Source: JBBQVS01 sp038211295
GTDB taxonomy: Bacteria > Chloroflexota > Ktedonobacteria > Ktedonobacterales > Ktedonobacteraceae
Direction of reading: 5' to 3'
DNA: 64,000 bases
NCBI GenBank assembly: GCA_038211295.1
Contig: JBBQVS010000001.1
Coordinates: 85,989-149,988, forward strand
Shown: positions 34,745 through 42,904 of the stretch, one piece after another
Numbering within the stretch: the first letter of the stretch is position 1
Layout: every line of letters starts with the position of its first letter
Made by a program: the position numbers and the translations under genes
Notes under the pieces: model-generated
Told to the model about the DNA's origin: nothing
Databases searched by the model: none
The model's input: the letters and a program-made list of their open reading frames with translations, nothing else

Positions 34745-34946
34745 GTAACGGAAAACCGACTTTCGCCCGGCTCTGCCGGTTAGCGTAATCAGGCACCCCT
34801 GCGGCACCCAGAGAGGTCCACTTACCGTTGCTTCCTCACGGACCTAGCGGGGTTCACAGACATCTGCCGCGCAGGACCCAATTACGCCAACCGACAGGGC
34901 TGGAAGAAAATCGGCCCGTCCTACTTGAGTATTACTTCTGTAGGAC
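34745..34946 (-). ncRNA. ffs: signal recognition particle RNA (long bacterial type)
   Basis: Reading the minus strand, the conserved apical domain is seen: GGGTCCTGCGC, then GTGAACC, then AGGTCCGTGAGGAAGCAACG, and the closing GTGCCGCAGGG-TGCCTG. These are the same blocks as in Bacillus scRNA, with a GTGA tetraloop in place of GGAA. The arms GTTGGCGTAAT and ATTACGCTAAC extend the long helix. Paired segments (GTCCTAC/GTAGGAC and GACGGGC/GCCC.GTC) at the 5' end point to an Alu-like domain. The RNA binds Ffh and targets membrane proteins. The 5' end is set from the promoter; the 3' end is approximate because no clear terminator is seen before dnaX. Confidence 0.9.
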
Positions 34947-34952
34947 AGACGT

Positions 34953-34981
34953 ATATTACTCTTTTTTGACAGGTTTGTCAA
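34953..34981 (-). promoter_or_regulatory. consensus sigma-70 promoter of the SRP RNA gene
   Basis: Minus strand: TTGACA (34976-34981), 17-nt spacer, TAATAT (34953-34958). The -35 hexamer overlaps the last codons of mtnP. Transcription should start near 34946. Confidence 0.88.
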
Positions 34982-35853
34982 CTAACATATTTACCAATCA
35001 GAAGACGATACTTTTCTTTGACCTCGACAGGAATTGCCGCCCTATCCGTGATAATCGACGTGGCTAACGCGCTCGCACACCCACATGTTGCTCCAGTACG
35101 ATCTGCAGGTATGGTGTGCGCGACGCTGTGTAATATGCGCTGCGCGTTAGCAATATTCGCACCCAGATTGCCCATGACCATTTCGACGGTGACGGACTCC
35201 TCGGACTCATGCCAGCAATCATAGTCGGTAGCACACGCGATGGTAGCGTAACAAAGCTCGGCCTCACGCGCCAGCTTCGCCTCTGGCAAGGCAGTCATGC
35301 CAATAATGTCCATGCCCCATTGCCGATAGGCGTTCGACTCGGCTTTCGTCGAGAAAAGCGGCCCTTCCATACAAACAAAGGTGCCACCTTCATGCACCCG
35401 CACATCGTCCAGTGCCTGCGCCGCGCTCAATAACATCTTGCTCAAAGCAGGACAAAACGGTTCGGCAAAGGTACAGTGTACGACGATCCCGCCCTCGAAA
35501 AAGCTGTTGACGCGGCTCTTGGTGCGGTCAAAAAGCTGGTCGGGAATAACGAGATCGCGTGGCGCAATCTGTTCACGGAGACTTCCAACGGCACTCACCG
35601 AAATAACATATTCGACGCCAAGACTTTTCAAAGCCCATATATTGGCGCGGGCGGGAATTTCCGTTGGGCTAAGACGATGCCCACGCCCGTGACGCGGTAG
35701 AAAAGCCATCGAAACGCCTCCAACATTGCCAACGGTAATGGCATCGCTGGGATCGCCAAACGGCGTTTGCACGCGCACCTCCTCAACGTCGGTCATTCCC
35801 TCCATGCGATATAGTCCACTCCCGCCAATCACGCCAATGGTTGCCTGTGCCAT
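34978..35853 (-). CDS. mtnP: S-methyl-5'-thioadenosine phosphorylase (MTAP/PNP family)
   Basis: A 291-aa phosphorylase. The phosphate loop is GVIGGSGLYRMEGM near the start and FLPRHGRGHRLSPTEIPARAN is the second conserved block. VISVSAVGSLRE, MEGPLFSTKAES (substrate loop) and GMTALPEAKLAREAELCYA follow. It cleaves methylthioadenosine, the by-product of polyamine synthesis, to adenine and 5-methylthioribose-1-phosphate for methionine salvage. The SxTE..Y pattern favours MTA over purine nucleosides, though a 6-oxopurine phosphorylase cannot be excluded by eye. The frame is open from 35880; ATG at 35853 fits the conserved N-terminus and has AAGAAAGAG just upstream. Confidence 0.92.
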   Translation of the reverse strand: MAQATIGVIGGSGLYRMEGMTDVEEVRVQTPFGDPSDAITVGNVGGVSMAFLPRHGRGHRLSPTEIPARANIWALKSLGVEYVISVSAVGSLREQIAPRDLVIPDQLFDRTKSRVNSFFEGGIVVHCTFAEPFCPALSKMLLSAAQALDDVRVHEGGTFVCMEGPLFSTKAESNAYRQWGMDIIGMTALPEAKLAREAELCYATIACATDYDCWHESEESVTVEMVMGNLGANIANAQRILHSVAHTIPADRTGATCGCASALATSIITDRAAIPVEVKEKYRLLIGKYVS

Positions 35854-35938
35854 GTGTTCACTCTTTCTTGGATAAAACAAAGAAATAGGTCATACCCGGT
35901 ACGCCCTTATTTTGCCGCATTCTTTTTGATGAGAAGTA

Positions 35939-37168
35939 TCACGCTTTGAGCCTGACAAACTGCCGTTTTCCAACTTTGAGAACCACACCGTCAAGCACCT
36001 CTACCATGTATTCAGCATCGGTTATCTTCGTTGCCTCGCCCTGTTCTCCATGCAAAAACAGCGAAACGCCGCCTTGAGCAATCAGTTCTCGCGCCTTATT
36101 ATTACTCGCGGCTAGCCCATGGCTGACAATAAAAGTAACGATATTTGTCGATTCCGAAAGACGCACGGCAGGAATATCAGTTGGCAGTTTGCGCTCCGAA
36201 AACTGGCGAACAAATGCCTCGTCTGCTTCTTGCGCGGCGGTTGCATTGTGAAATTCGGTGACGATCTCACGCGCCATGCGCCGCTTTACATCACGCGGAT
36301 TAAGTGTTCCCTCCGCCATTTTGCGCTCAAACTCGGTAAGCTCCTCGTCTGAGACATCGGTCAATGCTTCAAAGTAGGTACGCATAGTCTGGTCTGGCAA
36401 CGACATGAGCTTGCCAAACATATCGTTCGCGGGCGCAGTCATGGCGATGTAGTTATCAAGCGATTTGCCCATCTTCTTGACGCCATCGAGGCCAACAATC
36501 AAATTGACCGTCAAAATCTGTTGTGCGGCCTGCCCAAAAATAGGTTGTAGGTCGCGCCCGACGAGCAAGTTAAACGTCTGGTCTGTGCCGCCAATCTCTA
36601 CATCGGAGCGGAGCGCAACAGAGTCGTAGCCTTGCAACAAGGGATACATAAATTCCGCAAGGTTGATTTCGATGCCGCTTCTATAGCGTTTCTGAAAATC
36701 GTCACGCTCTAACATTTGCGCGACGGTTTTATAGCCAAGCAGCTTGATGGAGTCGCCGAGGTTAAACGTATTGAACCATTCGCTTTGCCGATGTACCTCG
36801 GTCTGTTCACGGTCTACAATCTTAAAGAACTGCTCAAAGTAGGTCTCCGCGTTTGTGTTGACCTGCTCCTCGCTAAGCGATTTACGTGCTTCTTCGCGCC
36901 CACTGGGGTCGCCGAGTCGCGCAGTCCAGTCGCCAATCACAACAACGGTTTTGTGACCAATACGCTGAAACTGACGAAGTTTGCGAAAGACAACGGCGTG
37001 TCCAATCGTCAGATCGTGATGCGTGGGGTCCACCCCCAGCTTGACGCGCAGAGGTTCGCCTTTATTGCCTTCTAGAAGCATACGCCGCAGGTCTACTTCT
37101 TTTTCGACCAGCGACACGCCCCGTTTCAAGAGATAGTTAAGTGCTTGCGGTGATGGTTGTTCTTTCAC
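35939..37168 (-). CDS. tyrS: tyrosyl-tRNA synthetase
   Basis: A 409-aa class I synthetase. HIGH is represented by TIGHA in HHDLTIGHAVVF (about 51-62), KMSKS by KMGKS (about 235), and an S4 RNA-binding domain occupies the last 65 residues (SHGLAASNNKARELIAQGGV). It charges tRNA-Tyr. The 410-residue length and KMGKS/KFGKS-type loop suggest the TyrRS-Z type rather than the E. coli type. No T-box leader is seen upstream in the 315-nt gap. The gene follows a divergent methionine-pathway gene and precedes mtnP (85-nt gap) on the same strand. Confidence 0.96.
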   Translation of the reverse strand: MKEQPSPQALNYLLKRGVSLVEKEVDLRRMLLEGNKGEPLRVKLGVDPTHHDLTIGHAVVFRKLRQFQRIGHKTVVVIGDWTARLGDPSGREEARKSLSEEQVNTNAETYFEQFFKIVDREQTEVHRQSEWFNTFNLGDSIKLLGYKTVAQMLERDDFQKRYRSGIEINLAEFMYPLLQGYDSVALRSDVEIGGTDQTFNLLVGRDLQPIFGQAAQQILTVNLIVGLDGVKKMGKSLDNYIAMTAPANDMFGKLMSLPDQTMRTYFEALTDVSDEELTEFERKMAEGTLNPRDVKRRMAREIVTEFHNATAAQEADEAFVRQFSERKLPTDIPAVRLSESTNIVTFIVSHGLAASNNKARELIAQGGVSLFLHGEQGEATKITDAEYMVEVLDGVVLKVGKRQFVRLKA

Positions 37169-37483
37169 AGTTGCCTACCATTCCTCCCACGAATATTTGT
37201 CCCTGTGCGGCATTGTAGCAGTATGCCCGACGAAAATCAACGTGTTTCGCGGCACACAAGAGCAAATGAAATGGCCTACTCCTATCAGGTAAAATTCACA
37301 ATAGAAAAAGCTTTTGCATTATACGCGAATTTCTAAATAATAAAAGAAGTCGAATGGTATCCCAAATCAGGATATTTGAAAACGAAAAGCTTGTCTGGGA
37401 AGCACGATAGTACCAGCGGCCCTCAAAAAGAGATACAATAGAAGGTATACAATCTTTCTAGCAGGTGGGAGCAGCTTTTTTTC
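37169..37483. other. divergent intergenic region tyrS / methionine gene
   Basis: This 315-nt gap must hold divergent promoters. It is AT-rich in its middle. No riboswitch (SAM, cobalamin or T-box) signature was recognised, and no terminator-like hairpin stands out. Confidence 0.4.
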
Positions 37484-39418
37484 ATGGAAAACTTGTTTCT
37501 CGAACAACTACGGCAACGTCCTCTACTATGTGATGGCGCGATGGGAACGTTGCTTTACGCACGGGGAGTGACTTATGAGCAGTGTTTTGATGAGCTAAAT
37601 CTGACACAACCTGAGCTTATCCAGGGCATTCATCGCGAGTACATCACAGCAGGCGCACAAATAATCGAAACCAACACTTTTGGGGCGAACCGTGCCAAGC
37701 TTGAAGGGCATAATCTCAGTTCCAAGATACGCGACATAAATTATCGGGCAGCGAAAATAGCGACTGAAGCACGTGATGTTACAGGTCGCTCGGTGTTTAT
37801 CGCGGGTGCGGTAGGGCCTACGGGTCGCCCATTACAGGCACCCGATGAGCGTCGCTTGAATGAATTGCGTGCGATCTTTCGCGAGCAAATTGGTGCGTTA
37901 CAAGAAGGCGGCGTTGACCTTGTGATGCTGGAAACGTTCTCTAATCTTGCGGAGCTACGGCAAGCAGTCCTCGCGGCGCAAGAACTTGGCGGTCTCCCGA
38001 TTGTCGCGCAGATGAGTTTTTATGAGGATGGTCATACCCTCTCCGGTCAATCGCCAGCACGCGTTGCGGCGGTGCTTGGCGATCTTGGCGTGCAGGTAAT
38101 TGGCGCGAATTGTAGCGTGGGGCCTGCTGGCACGCTCGACGCACTCGAAGAGATGATTACCTCGACGAAAAACCTGTCCGAGACCGGCCCACTCCTGTTC
38201 TCAGCTCAACCAAACGCGGGACTACCCGCGCGTATTGATAACCGCTTCTTTTATGTCTCGACGCCAGACTATTTCGCGGACTACGCGTTGCGCTTTGCGA
38301 AAACAGGCGTGCGAATCATCGGTGGTTGTTGTGGCACAACGCCACATCATATCGCCGCAATGCGTCAAGCTCTGGACGATTGTTATGGTTGCTCGTCTTC
38401 CGAAGAGACACCAGAGGTACAACAGGCACGAACAAGAGTTACCGCACGGAGTCGCGCAACAATCTCCGACCTTATCGAAGCCGAGACGCTGCTTCCACAA
38501 CAGGGTTCGCTTACACAGTTACAGAAAAAGTTGGCGGCGAAGGACTTTGTGGTGAGCGTGGAACTCGATCCGCCAAAAGGACTCAATCCATCGAAAATTC
38601 TTGAGGGTGCTGCCCTGTTGCAAAAAGCGGGCGTGGATTGCATTAATATCGCGGATAGTCCAATGGCGCGGGTACGCATGGGGTGTATGGCACTGGCTCG
38701 CCTGATACAAGATCATCTTGGTATCGAGACAATAATTCACCTTACGACCCGTGACCGCAACCTGATGGCGTTGCAATCAGAGTTGCTGGGTGCTCACGCG
38801 CTGGGTATTCGTAACGTGCTTGCCTTAACAGGCGATCCTTTGCGTGTTGGCGATTATCCAAACACAACCGGCGTCTGGGATGTAGACTCTGCTGGCCTTA
38901 TTCAGATATTGCAGGGACTGAACCAGGGTCACGACGCTGCTGGTTCGTCGATTGGCGCACAGGCATCATTTCATATCGGTTGTGCGTTGAACCTTAACAT
39001 GACCGACGAAGAGACCGACCATGAGATTGAGAAGTACCGACGCAAGATCACGGCGGGGGCGCAGTATATCATGACACAGCCAATCTATGAACTCGCACCT
39101 CTCGTTCGCTTCTTACAAAGAGTTGGAACACCTCCCATTCCGCTCTTGCTCGGTTGTATTCCATTGCATAGCTCACGACACGCGGAATACCTCCACAATG
39201 AGGTTCCAGGCATTACTATTCCAGACATCGCGCGTACTCGGATGCGGCAAGCAGGTGAGCATGGTCATGAGGAAGGATTGAAGCTCGCGCAAGAACTGCT
39301 TGTGGAAGCGCATACGATGATACAAGGCGTCTATCTCATGCCTTCCTATGGACGCTACGATGTTGTTAGTACCTTGGCGAACATGTTGAAAACAACAGCC
39401 GCTGTCACGTTAAAGTGA
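37484..39418 (+). CDS. bifunctional homocysteine S-methyltransferase / methylenetetrahydrofolate reductase
   Basis: A 644-aa fusion like Bacillus YitJ. Residues 1 to about 300 are the homocysteine-binding methyltransferase barrel: LLCDGAMGTLLYARGV, IETNTFGANR, and zinc ligands in GANCSVGP and GGCCGTTP. From about 345 on is the MTHFR barrel: VVSVELDPPKGLNPSK, LALTGDPLRVGDYP, FHIGCALNLN and YIMTQPIYEL. The two activities make 5-methyl-THF and pass methyl groups to homocysteine for methionine synthesis. It lacks the cobalamin and activation domains of full MetH, so those must be separate if B12-dependent. A GGTGGGAG lies upstream of the ATG. It is divergent from tyrS. Confidence 0.93.
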   Translation: MENLFLEQLRQRPLLCDGAMGTLLYARGVTYEQCFDELNLTQPELIQGIHREYITAGAQIIETNTFGANRAKLEGHNLSSKIRDINYRAAKIATEARDVTGRSVFIAGAVGPTGRPLQAPDERRLNELRAIFREQIGALQEGGVDLVMLETFSNLAELRQAVLAAQELGGLPIVAQMSFYEDGHTLSGQSPARVAAVLGDLGVQVIGANCSVGPAGTLDALEEMITSTKNLSETGPLLFSAQPNAGLPARIDNRFFYVSTPDYFADYALRFAKTGVRIIGGCCGTTPHHIAAMRQALDDCYGCSSSEETPEVQQARTRVTARSRATISDLIEAETLLPQQGSLTQLQKKLAAKDFVVSVELDPPKGLNPSKILEGAALLQKAGVDCINIADSPMARVRMGCMALARLIQDHLGIETIIHLTTRDRNLMALQSELLGAHALGIRNVLALTGDPLRVGDYPNTTGVWDVDSAGLIQILQGLNQGHDAAGSSIGAQASFHIGCALNLNMTDEETDHEIEKYRRKITAGAQYIMTQPIYELAPLVRFLQRVGTPPIPLLLGCIPLHSSRHAEYLHNEVPGITIPDIARTRMRQAGEHGHEEGLKLAQELLVEAHTMIQGVYLMPSYGRYDVVSTLANMLKTTAAVTLK

Positions 39419-39476
39419 GGGGGAGGGAGAGTCCACACAGAAGCGAGGTAAAATAGCGAATTTTTAACACACGTAT

Positions 39477-39505
39477 TTGACTTGACGCGTACAATGTGCT
39501 ACACT
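39477..39505 (+). promoter_or_regulatory. sigma-70 promoter of infC
   Basis: TTGACT (39477-39482), a 17-nt spacer, TACACT (39500-39505). It predicts a leader of about 50 nt before the AUC start codon. Confidence 0.7.
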
Positions 39506-39560
39506 TTACGTATTCAAATACTGCCTACTTTTTGTATGTTTTTAACAGGAGGATTGGCCT

Positions 39561-40286
39561 ATCAATAGGGAATTTCGGGGAAACGAACGTCCACGAGAGA
39601 CGCGCGTAAACGAGCGTATTCGAGCACGCGAAGTACGCTTAATCGATGAAAACGGCGAGATGGTCGGCGTTATGGTGCCGCTGCGTGCGTTAGATATCGC
39701 GCGTGACAGGAACCTTGACCTTGTAGAAATATCGCCTAATGCGATACCCCCCGTATGCAAAATTATGGACTATGGTCGCCACAAATATGAGCAGGCGAAA
39801 AAAGAAAACGAGGCCCGCAAGAATCAAAAGACGATCACCCTCAAAGAGATTCGTATGCGCCCTCGTACTGACGACCATGATGTAGAAGTAAAAACACGGA
39901 AAATTCAAGAGTTTCTGGCGGACGGTGACAAGGTACGCGTAAGTGTCCAATTCCGAGGTGCTGAGATGCGGCATCCAGACCTGGGCCGTAAGTTGCTAGA
40001 CGAGATCGCGGAAATCTTGAAGGGAACCGCCACCATCGAGCGTTCGCCGATGATGGAAGGCCGCATGATGTCAATGATTGTTTCACGCGCCCCAGGCTGG
40101 GAGCCACCAAAGAAGCCAGTACCACCAGTTGGCAAGCAAGCCTTAGCAGCCGAAACAAAGGCATCCCCTGTTGCTGAGGACAAGCCAGTAGATGTAGATA
40201 TAGCCGATACTCAGCCTGCCTCTTCTACTCCTGAGACCGACAACAGCGATGCAGTAGTGGATGTCGAGGAAACACCAGAGCAGTAG
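39561..40286 (+). CDS. infC: translation initiation factor IF-3 with AUC start codon
   Basis: A 241-aa IF-3. The N-terminal domain reads NERIRAREVRLIDENGEMVG, then LDIARDRNLDLVEISPNAIP, linker KKENEARKNQKTITLKEIRM, and C-terminal domain VRVSVQFRGAEMRHPDLGRK. The conserved N-domain begins well upstream of the first ATG (39660). The only place for initiation is ATC at 39561, 8 nt after a perfect AGGAGG (39547-39552). IF-3 rejects non-AUG starts, and E. coli infC uses AUU to repress itself, so this is the same autoregulation by another codon. The C-terminal 60 residues are an acidic extra tail. rpmI and rplT, the usual neighbours, are absent; a terminator follows. Confidence 0.95.
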   Translation: MNREFRGNERPRETRVNERIRAREVRLIDENGEMVGVMVPLRALDIARDRNLDLVEISPNAIPPVCKIMDYGRHKYEQAKKENEARKNQKTITLKEIRMRPRTDDHDVEVKTRKIQEFLADGDKVRVSVQFRGAEMRHPDLGRKLLDEIAEILKGTATIERSPMMEGRMMSMIVSRAPGWEPPKKPVPPVGKQALAAETKASPVAEDKPVDVDIADTQPASSTPETDNSDAVVDVEETPEQ

Positions 40287-40359
40287 AGAGACATGGTTTT
40301 CCACGGGTATAGTCCACAGCAGAATGCTTTCTTCTTTCTGAAAAAAGGTATTCATGTTG

Positions 40360-40406
40360 AGCACTATGGGAAAAGTTCAGGTGAACTTTTCCCATAGTGC
40401 TTTTTT
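40360..40406 (+). terminator. Rho-independent terminator after infC
   Basis: A perfect 20-bp inverted repeat, AGCACTATGGGAAAAGTTCA (40360-40379) with its complement (40382-40401), followed by TTTTT. The stem closes on a 2-nt spacer, so a few inner pairs must open to form the loop. Confidence 0.92.
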
Positions 40407-40525
40407 GGTAAGAAAGATTGACTTTTTTAGCACGGAGAACTAAGATACATTTACTCTATCCGTAAAAATACATCTGTATTCACCAAGCAAGCGCACAATA
40501 TAGCGATAAGTAAGGATAATAATTA

Positions 40526-41938
40526 GTGAGCAATTATGATGATCCACGCTGGTATGAAGAGCAAAATACCATGCCGCCAAAATCACCAGTGTCCAATAGC
40601 AATGGTTCTCTACAGCAATCCTTCGAGCACGCTCTTACAGAAGATGATGATGTGTACCCGCACCGCCAACGGCAGCAACAGGTTGCCGCTACTCCTAAAA
40701 AGCGACCAGGACGATTTCTTGGGCAATTTCTCGCAGTAACAGCTCTTGTAGTTATTGCTTTTTTCGGGGGGTGGTTCAGCAATCAGCTTTTTGGCAATTC
40801 TTTCAATCAGAACGATCAATCACGTTCCTATTCACAACTTATTCAGCAGGCATGGACTACCATTGACCAGCACTATGTTGATCGCAAAGCAGTTGACTAT
40901 AAGAAGATGTCATATAGCGCAATTAGTAGCATGGTTGACTCATTGCACGATAAGGGACACACCCGCTTCCTTACTCCACAGGATGTAAAGGCAGAGAATC
41001 AGCAGTTGCAGGGAACATATAAAGGCTTTGGCTTCTACCTCTCCTATGATGCACAGAAGAAACAGGTGATTATCGCCTCGACGCTCTCCGGTTCGCCCGC
41101 AGAAAAGGCTGGCTTTAAGCGGGGGGACGCGATTATTGCCGTTGATGGACAAGATGTCAAAGGGAAAGATATTCCAGGCGTGAGCGCGATTTTAAGCTCT
41201 AAGTCCGGGGATACAGCCATTACAGTACAACGTGTAGGCGTTGAGCAACCCATCACGATTCACGTAACGCGAGCCGAAATTAAAGTACAAAACGTTATTC
41301 TGCACTATATACCAGAGAGCCATATTGCTCACATTCAGGTAGTGCAGTTCGCCACAGGCGTATCTGGACAGGTGCGTGACGCGCTTACACAGGCGAAGAA
41401 GTTGGGCGCGAAAAAGATTATTCTCGACCTACGTGACAATCCTGGCGGTATTCTCGATGAGGCGATCAACATGGCGAGCGCGTTTGTACCGAAAGGCAAC
41501 GTGTTGCTGGAACAAGATAGCACTGGTCAGCAGACGGGCGTGTCGGTTACAGGAGATACGGTAAATACAACGGACACGATTGTTATTCTAACCAATGGCA
41601 ACTCCGCAAGCGCGGCTGAAATTGTTTCGGGAGCATTGCACGATAATGGTAGAGCAATAATCATCGGCACAAAAACCTATGGCACTGGCACTGTGCTGAT
41701 GCAGTACCCGCTTGCCGATGGCTCTGCTATTCTTGTAGGGACACAGGAGTGGCTTACTCCTAAAGGGGCATTTATTCGCGATAAAGGCATCTCGCCCGAC
41801 ATACAGGTGGAACTCGCGAAGAACATTCCGATGCTCACAGCCGCCGATGCAAACGCGGGCAACCTGACGGAAGATCAAATTATCAAGAGTGGTGATACAC
41901 AACTAAACGCCGCAATTGAGTACCTGAAAGCTCACTGA
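40526..41938 (+). CDS. S41-family C-terminal processing protease with membrane anchor
   Basis: A 470-aa CtpA/Prc-type protease. A polar cytosolic head of about 65 residues precedes one membrane helix (about 67-88, FLAVTALVVIAFFGGWF). A PDZ domain follows (KAGFKRGDAIIAVDGQDV, about 195-215), then the catalytic core with NGNSASAAEIVSGAL (Ser about 355) and GTKTYGTGTV (Lys about 380). These proteases trim exported proteins outside the membrane. The start is GTG, with AAGGA 9 nt upstream. It is a single gene convergent with the HMG-CoA lyase gene; the substrate is not evident. Confidence 0.94.
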   Translation: MSNYDDPRWYEEQNTMPPKSPVSNSNGSLQQSFEHALTEDDDVYPHRQRQQQVAATPKKRPGRFLGQFLAVTALVVIAFFGGWFSNQLFGNSFNQNDQSRSYSQLIQQAWTTIDQHYVDRKAVDYKKMSYSAISSMVDSLHDKGHTRFLTPQDVKAENQQLQGTYKGFGFYLSYDAQKKQVIIASTLSGSPAEKAGFKRGDAIIAVDGQDVKGKDIPGVSAILSSKSGDTAITVQRVGVEQPITIHVTRAEIKVQNVILHYIPESHIAHIQVVQFATGVSGQVRDALTQAKKLGAKKIILDLRDNPGGILDEAINMASAFVPKGNVLLEQDSTGQQTGVSVTGDTVNTTDTIVILTNGNSASAAEIVSGALHDNGRAIIIGTKTYGTGTVLMQYPLADGSAILVGTQEWLTPKGAFIRDKGISPDIQVELAKNIPMLTAADANAGNLTEDQIIKSGDTQLNAAIEYLKAH

Positions 41939-41969
41939 CCGCTAAATATCTCTGTAGCGGCGCACTCTA

Positions 41970-42902
41970 TCATGCCTTTACAGAGGTTTCGGAAACGCAA
42001 GTGGCTTGATGCGCTTGATAATACTTGCTTGTAGGAACGTGACCAAGAAAGGGCGCAATATATTTTGTCGCGTCTACCACTTTTTCAAGGTCTACGCCTG
42101 TTTCTATGTTCATACCTCGCAGCATGTACAGCAGGTCTTCTGTCGCGAGATTGCCAGCCGCACCAGGAGCATAGGGACACCCACCCAATCCACCGGCTGA
42201 CGAGTCTATAATATGTATACCCATCTGAAGCGATGCAAGAACGTTAGCAAGAGCAGTGCCGCGTGTATCGTGAAAATGAACCGCAATTTGATCTATTGTG
42301 ATAGCATGTTCTAGCAACAATTCGATCATCTTCATCACCTGAACAGGAGTGGCGACGCCAATTGTATCGCCCAACGAAAGTTCCGTTATTCCCATCGCCA
42401 GTAGTTCCTGGGCCACTTGTAGAACACGCTGTGGGTCTACGGCTCCTTCGTAGGGACAACCAAACACGGTTGAGATGTACCCGCGAACCGGAACACGGGC
42501 TTGTCGAGCAAGTGTGACAATGGCGCGAAAGTTTTCCAAGCTCTCAGCGATTGTGGTGTTAATGTTGTGGCGCGTGAAGCTTTCACTTGCTGCGGTAAAG
42601 ACAGAGACGGCGTGTACACCAGCATTTAATGCTCGCTCCATTCCTTTAAGATTAGGTACAAGCACAGAGTATACCGTCTGTGAATGCTGAACAATGCCCG
42701 CCATAACTGCGTCTGCATCACTGAGTTGTGGAATAGCACGTGGACTAACAAACGATGTAGCTTCGACAGAGGATAAGCCCGCTTCAGCCAAGAGATTGAT
42801 AAACTGAATCTTCTGTTCGGTTGGAACATGTGCCTTTTCATTTTGCAAGCCATCGCGCGGCCCAACCTCAACAATACGCACCGACGTAGGAAAAACTTGC
42901 AT
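41970..42902 (-). CDS. mvaB: hydroxymethylglutaryl-CoA lyase
   Basis: A 310-aa TIM-barrel lyase of the DRE-TIM family. It shows VEVGPRDGLQNEK (catalytic Asp/Arg, about 11-23), ATSFVSPRAIPQLSDA, YISTVFGCPYEG, AVHFHDTRGTAL and GGLGGCPYAPGAAGN (catalytic Cys about 267). It splits HMG-CoA into acetyl-CoA and acetoacetate, the last step of leucine breakdown. The start lies 2 nt after the CorC-like gene's stop, so it belongs to a glmU-corC-lyase operon rather than the nearby leucine cluster on the other strand. The IPMS-type relatives can be excluded by the GGCPYAPGAAGN signature. Confidence 0.95.
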   Translation of the reverse strand: MQVFPTSVRIVEVGPRDGLQNEKAHVPTEQKIQFINLLAEAGLSSVEATSFVSPRAIPQLSDADAVMAGIVQHSQTVYSVLVPNLKGMERALNAGVHAVSVFTAASESFTRHNINTTIAESLENFRAIVTLARQARVPVRGYISTVFGCPYEGAVDPQRVLQVAQELLAMGITELSLGDTIGVATPVQVMKMIELLLEHAITIDQIAVHFHDTRGTALANVLASLQMGIHIIDSSAGGLGGCPYAPGAAGNLATEDLLYMLRGMNIETGVDLEKVVDATKYIAPFLGHVPTSKYYQAHQATCVSETSVKA

Positions 42903-42904
42903 AG

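Noticed and set aside
37169..37483. T-box or SAM riboswitch before tyrS or the methionine gene
   Set aside because: The conserved T-box TGGNACCGCG and SAM-box core were looked for on both strands and not found.
40360..40406. Insertion-sequence end or attachment site
   Set aside because: The perfect inverted repeat with a T run after infC is fully explained as a terminator.
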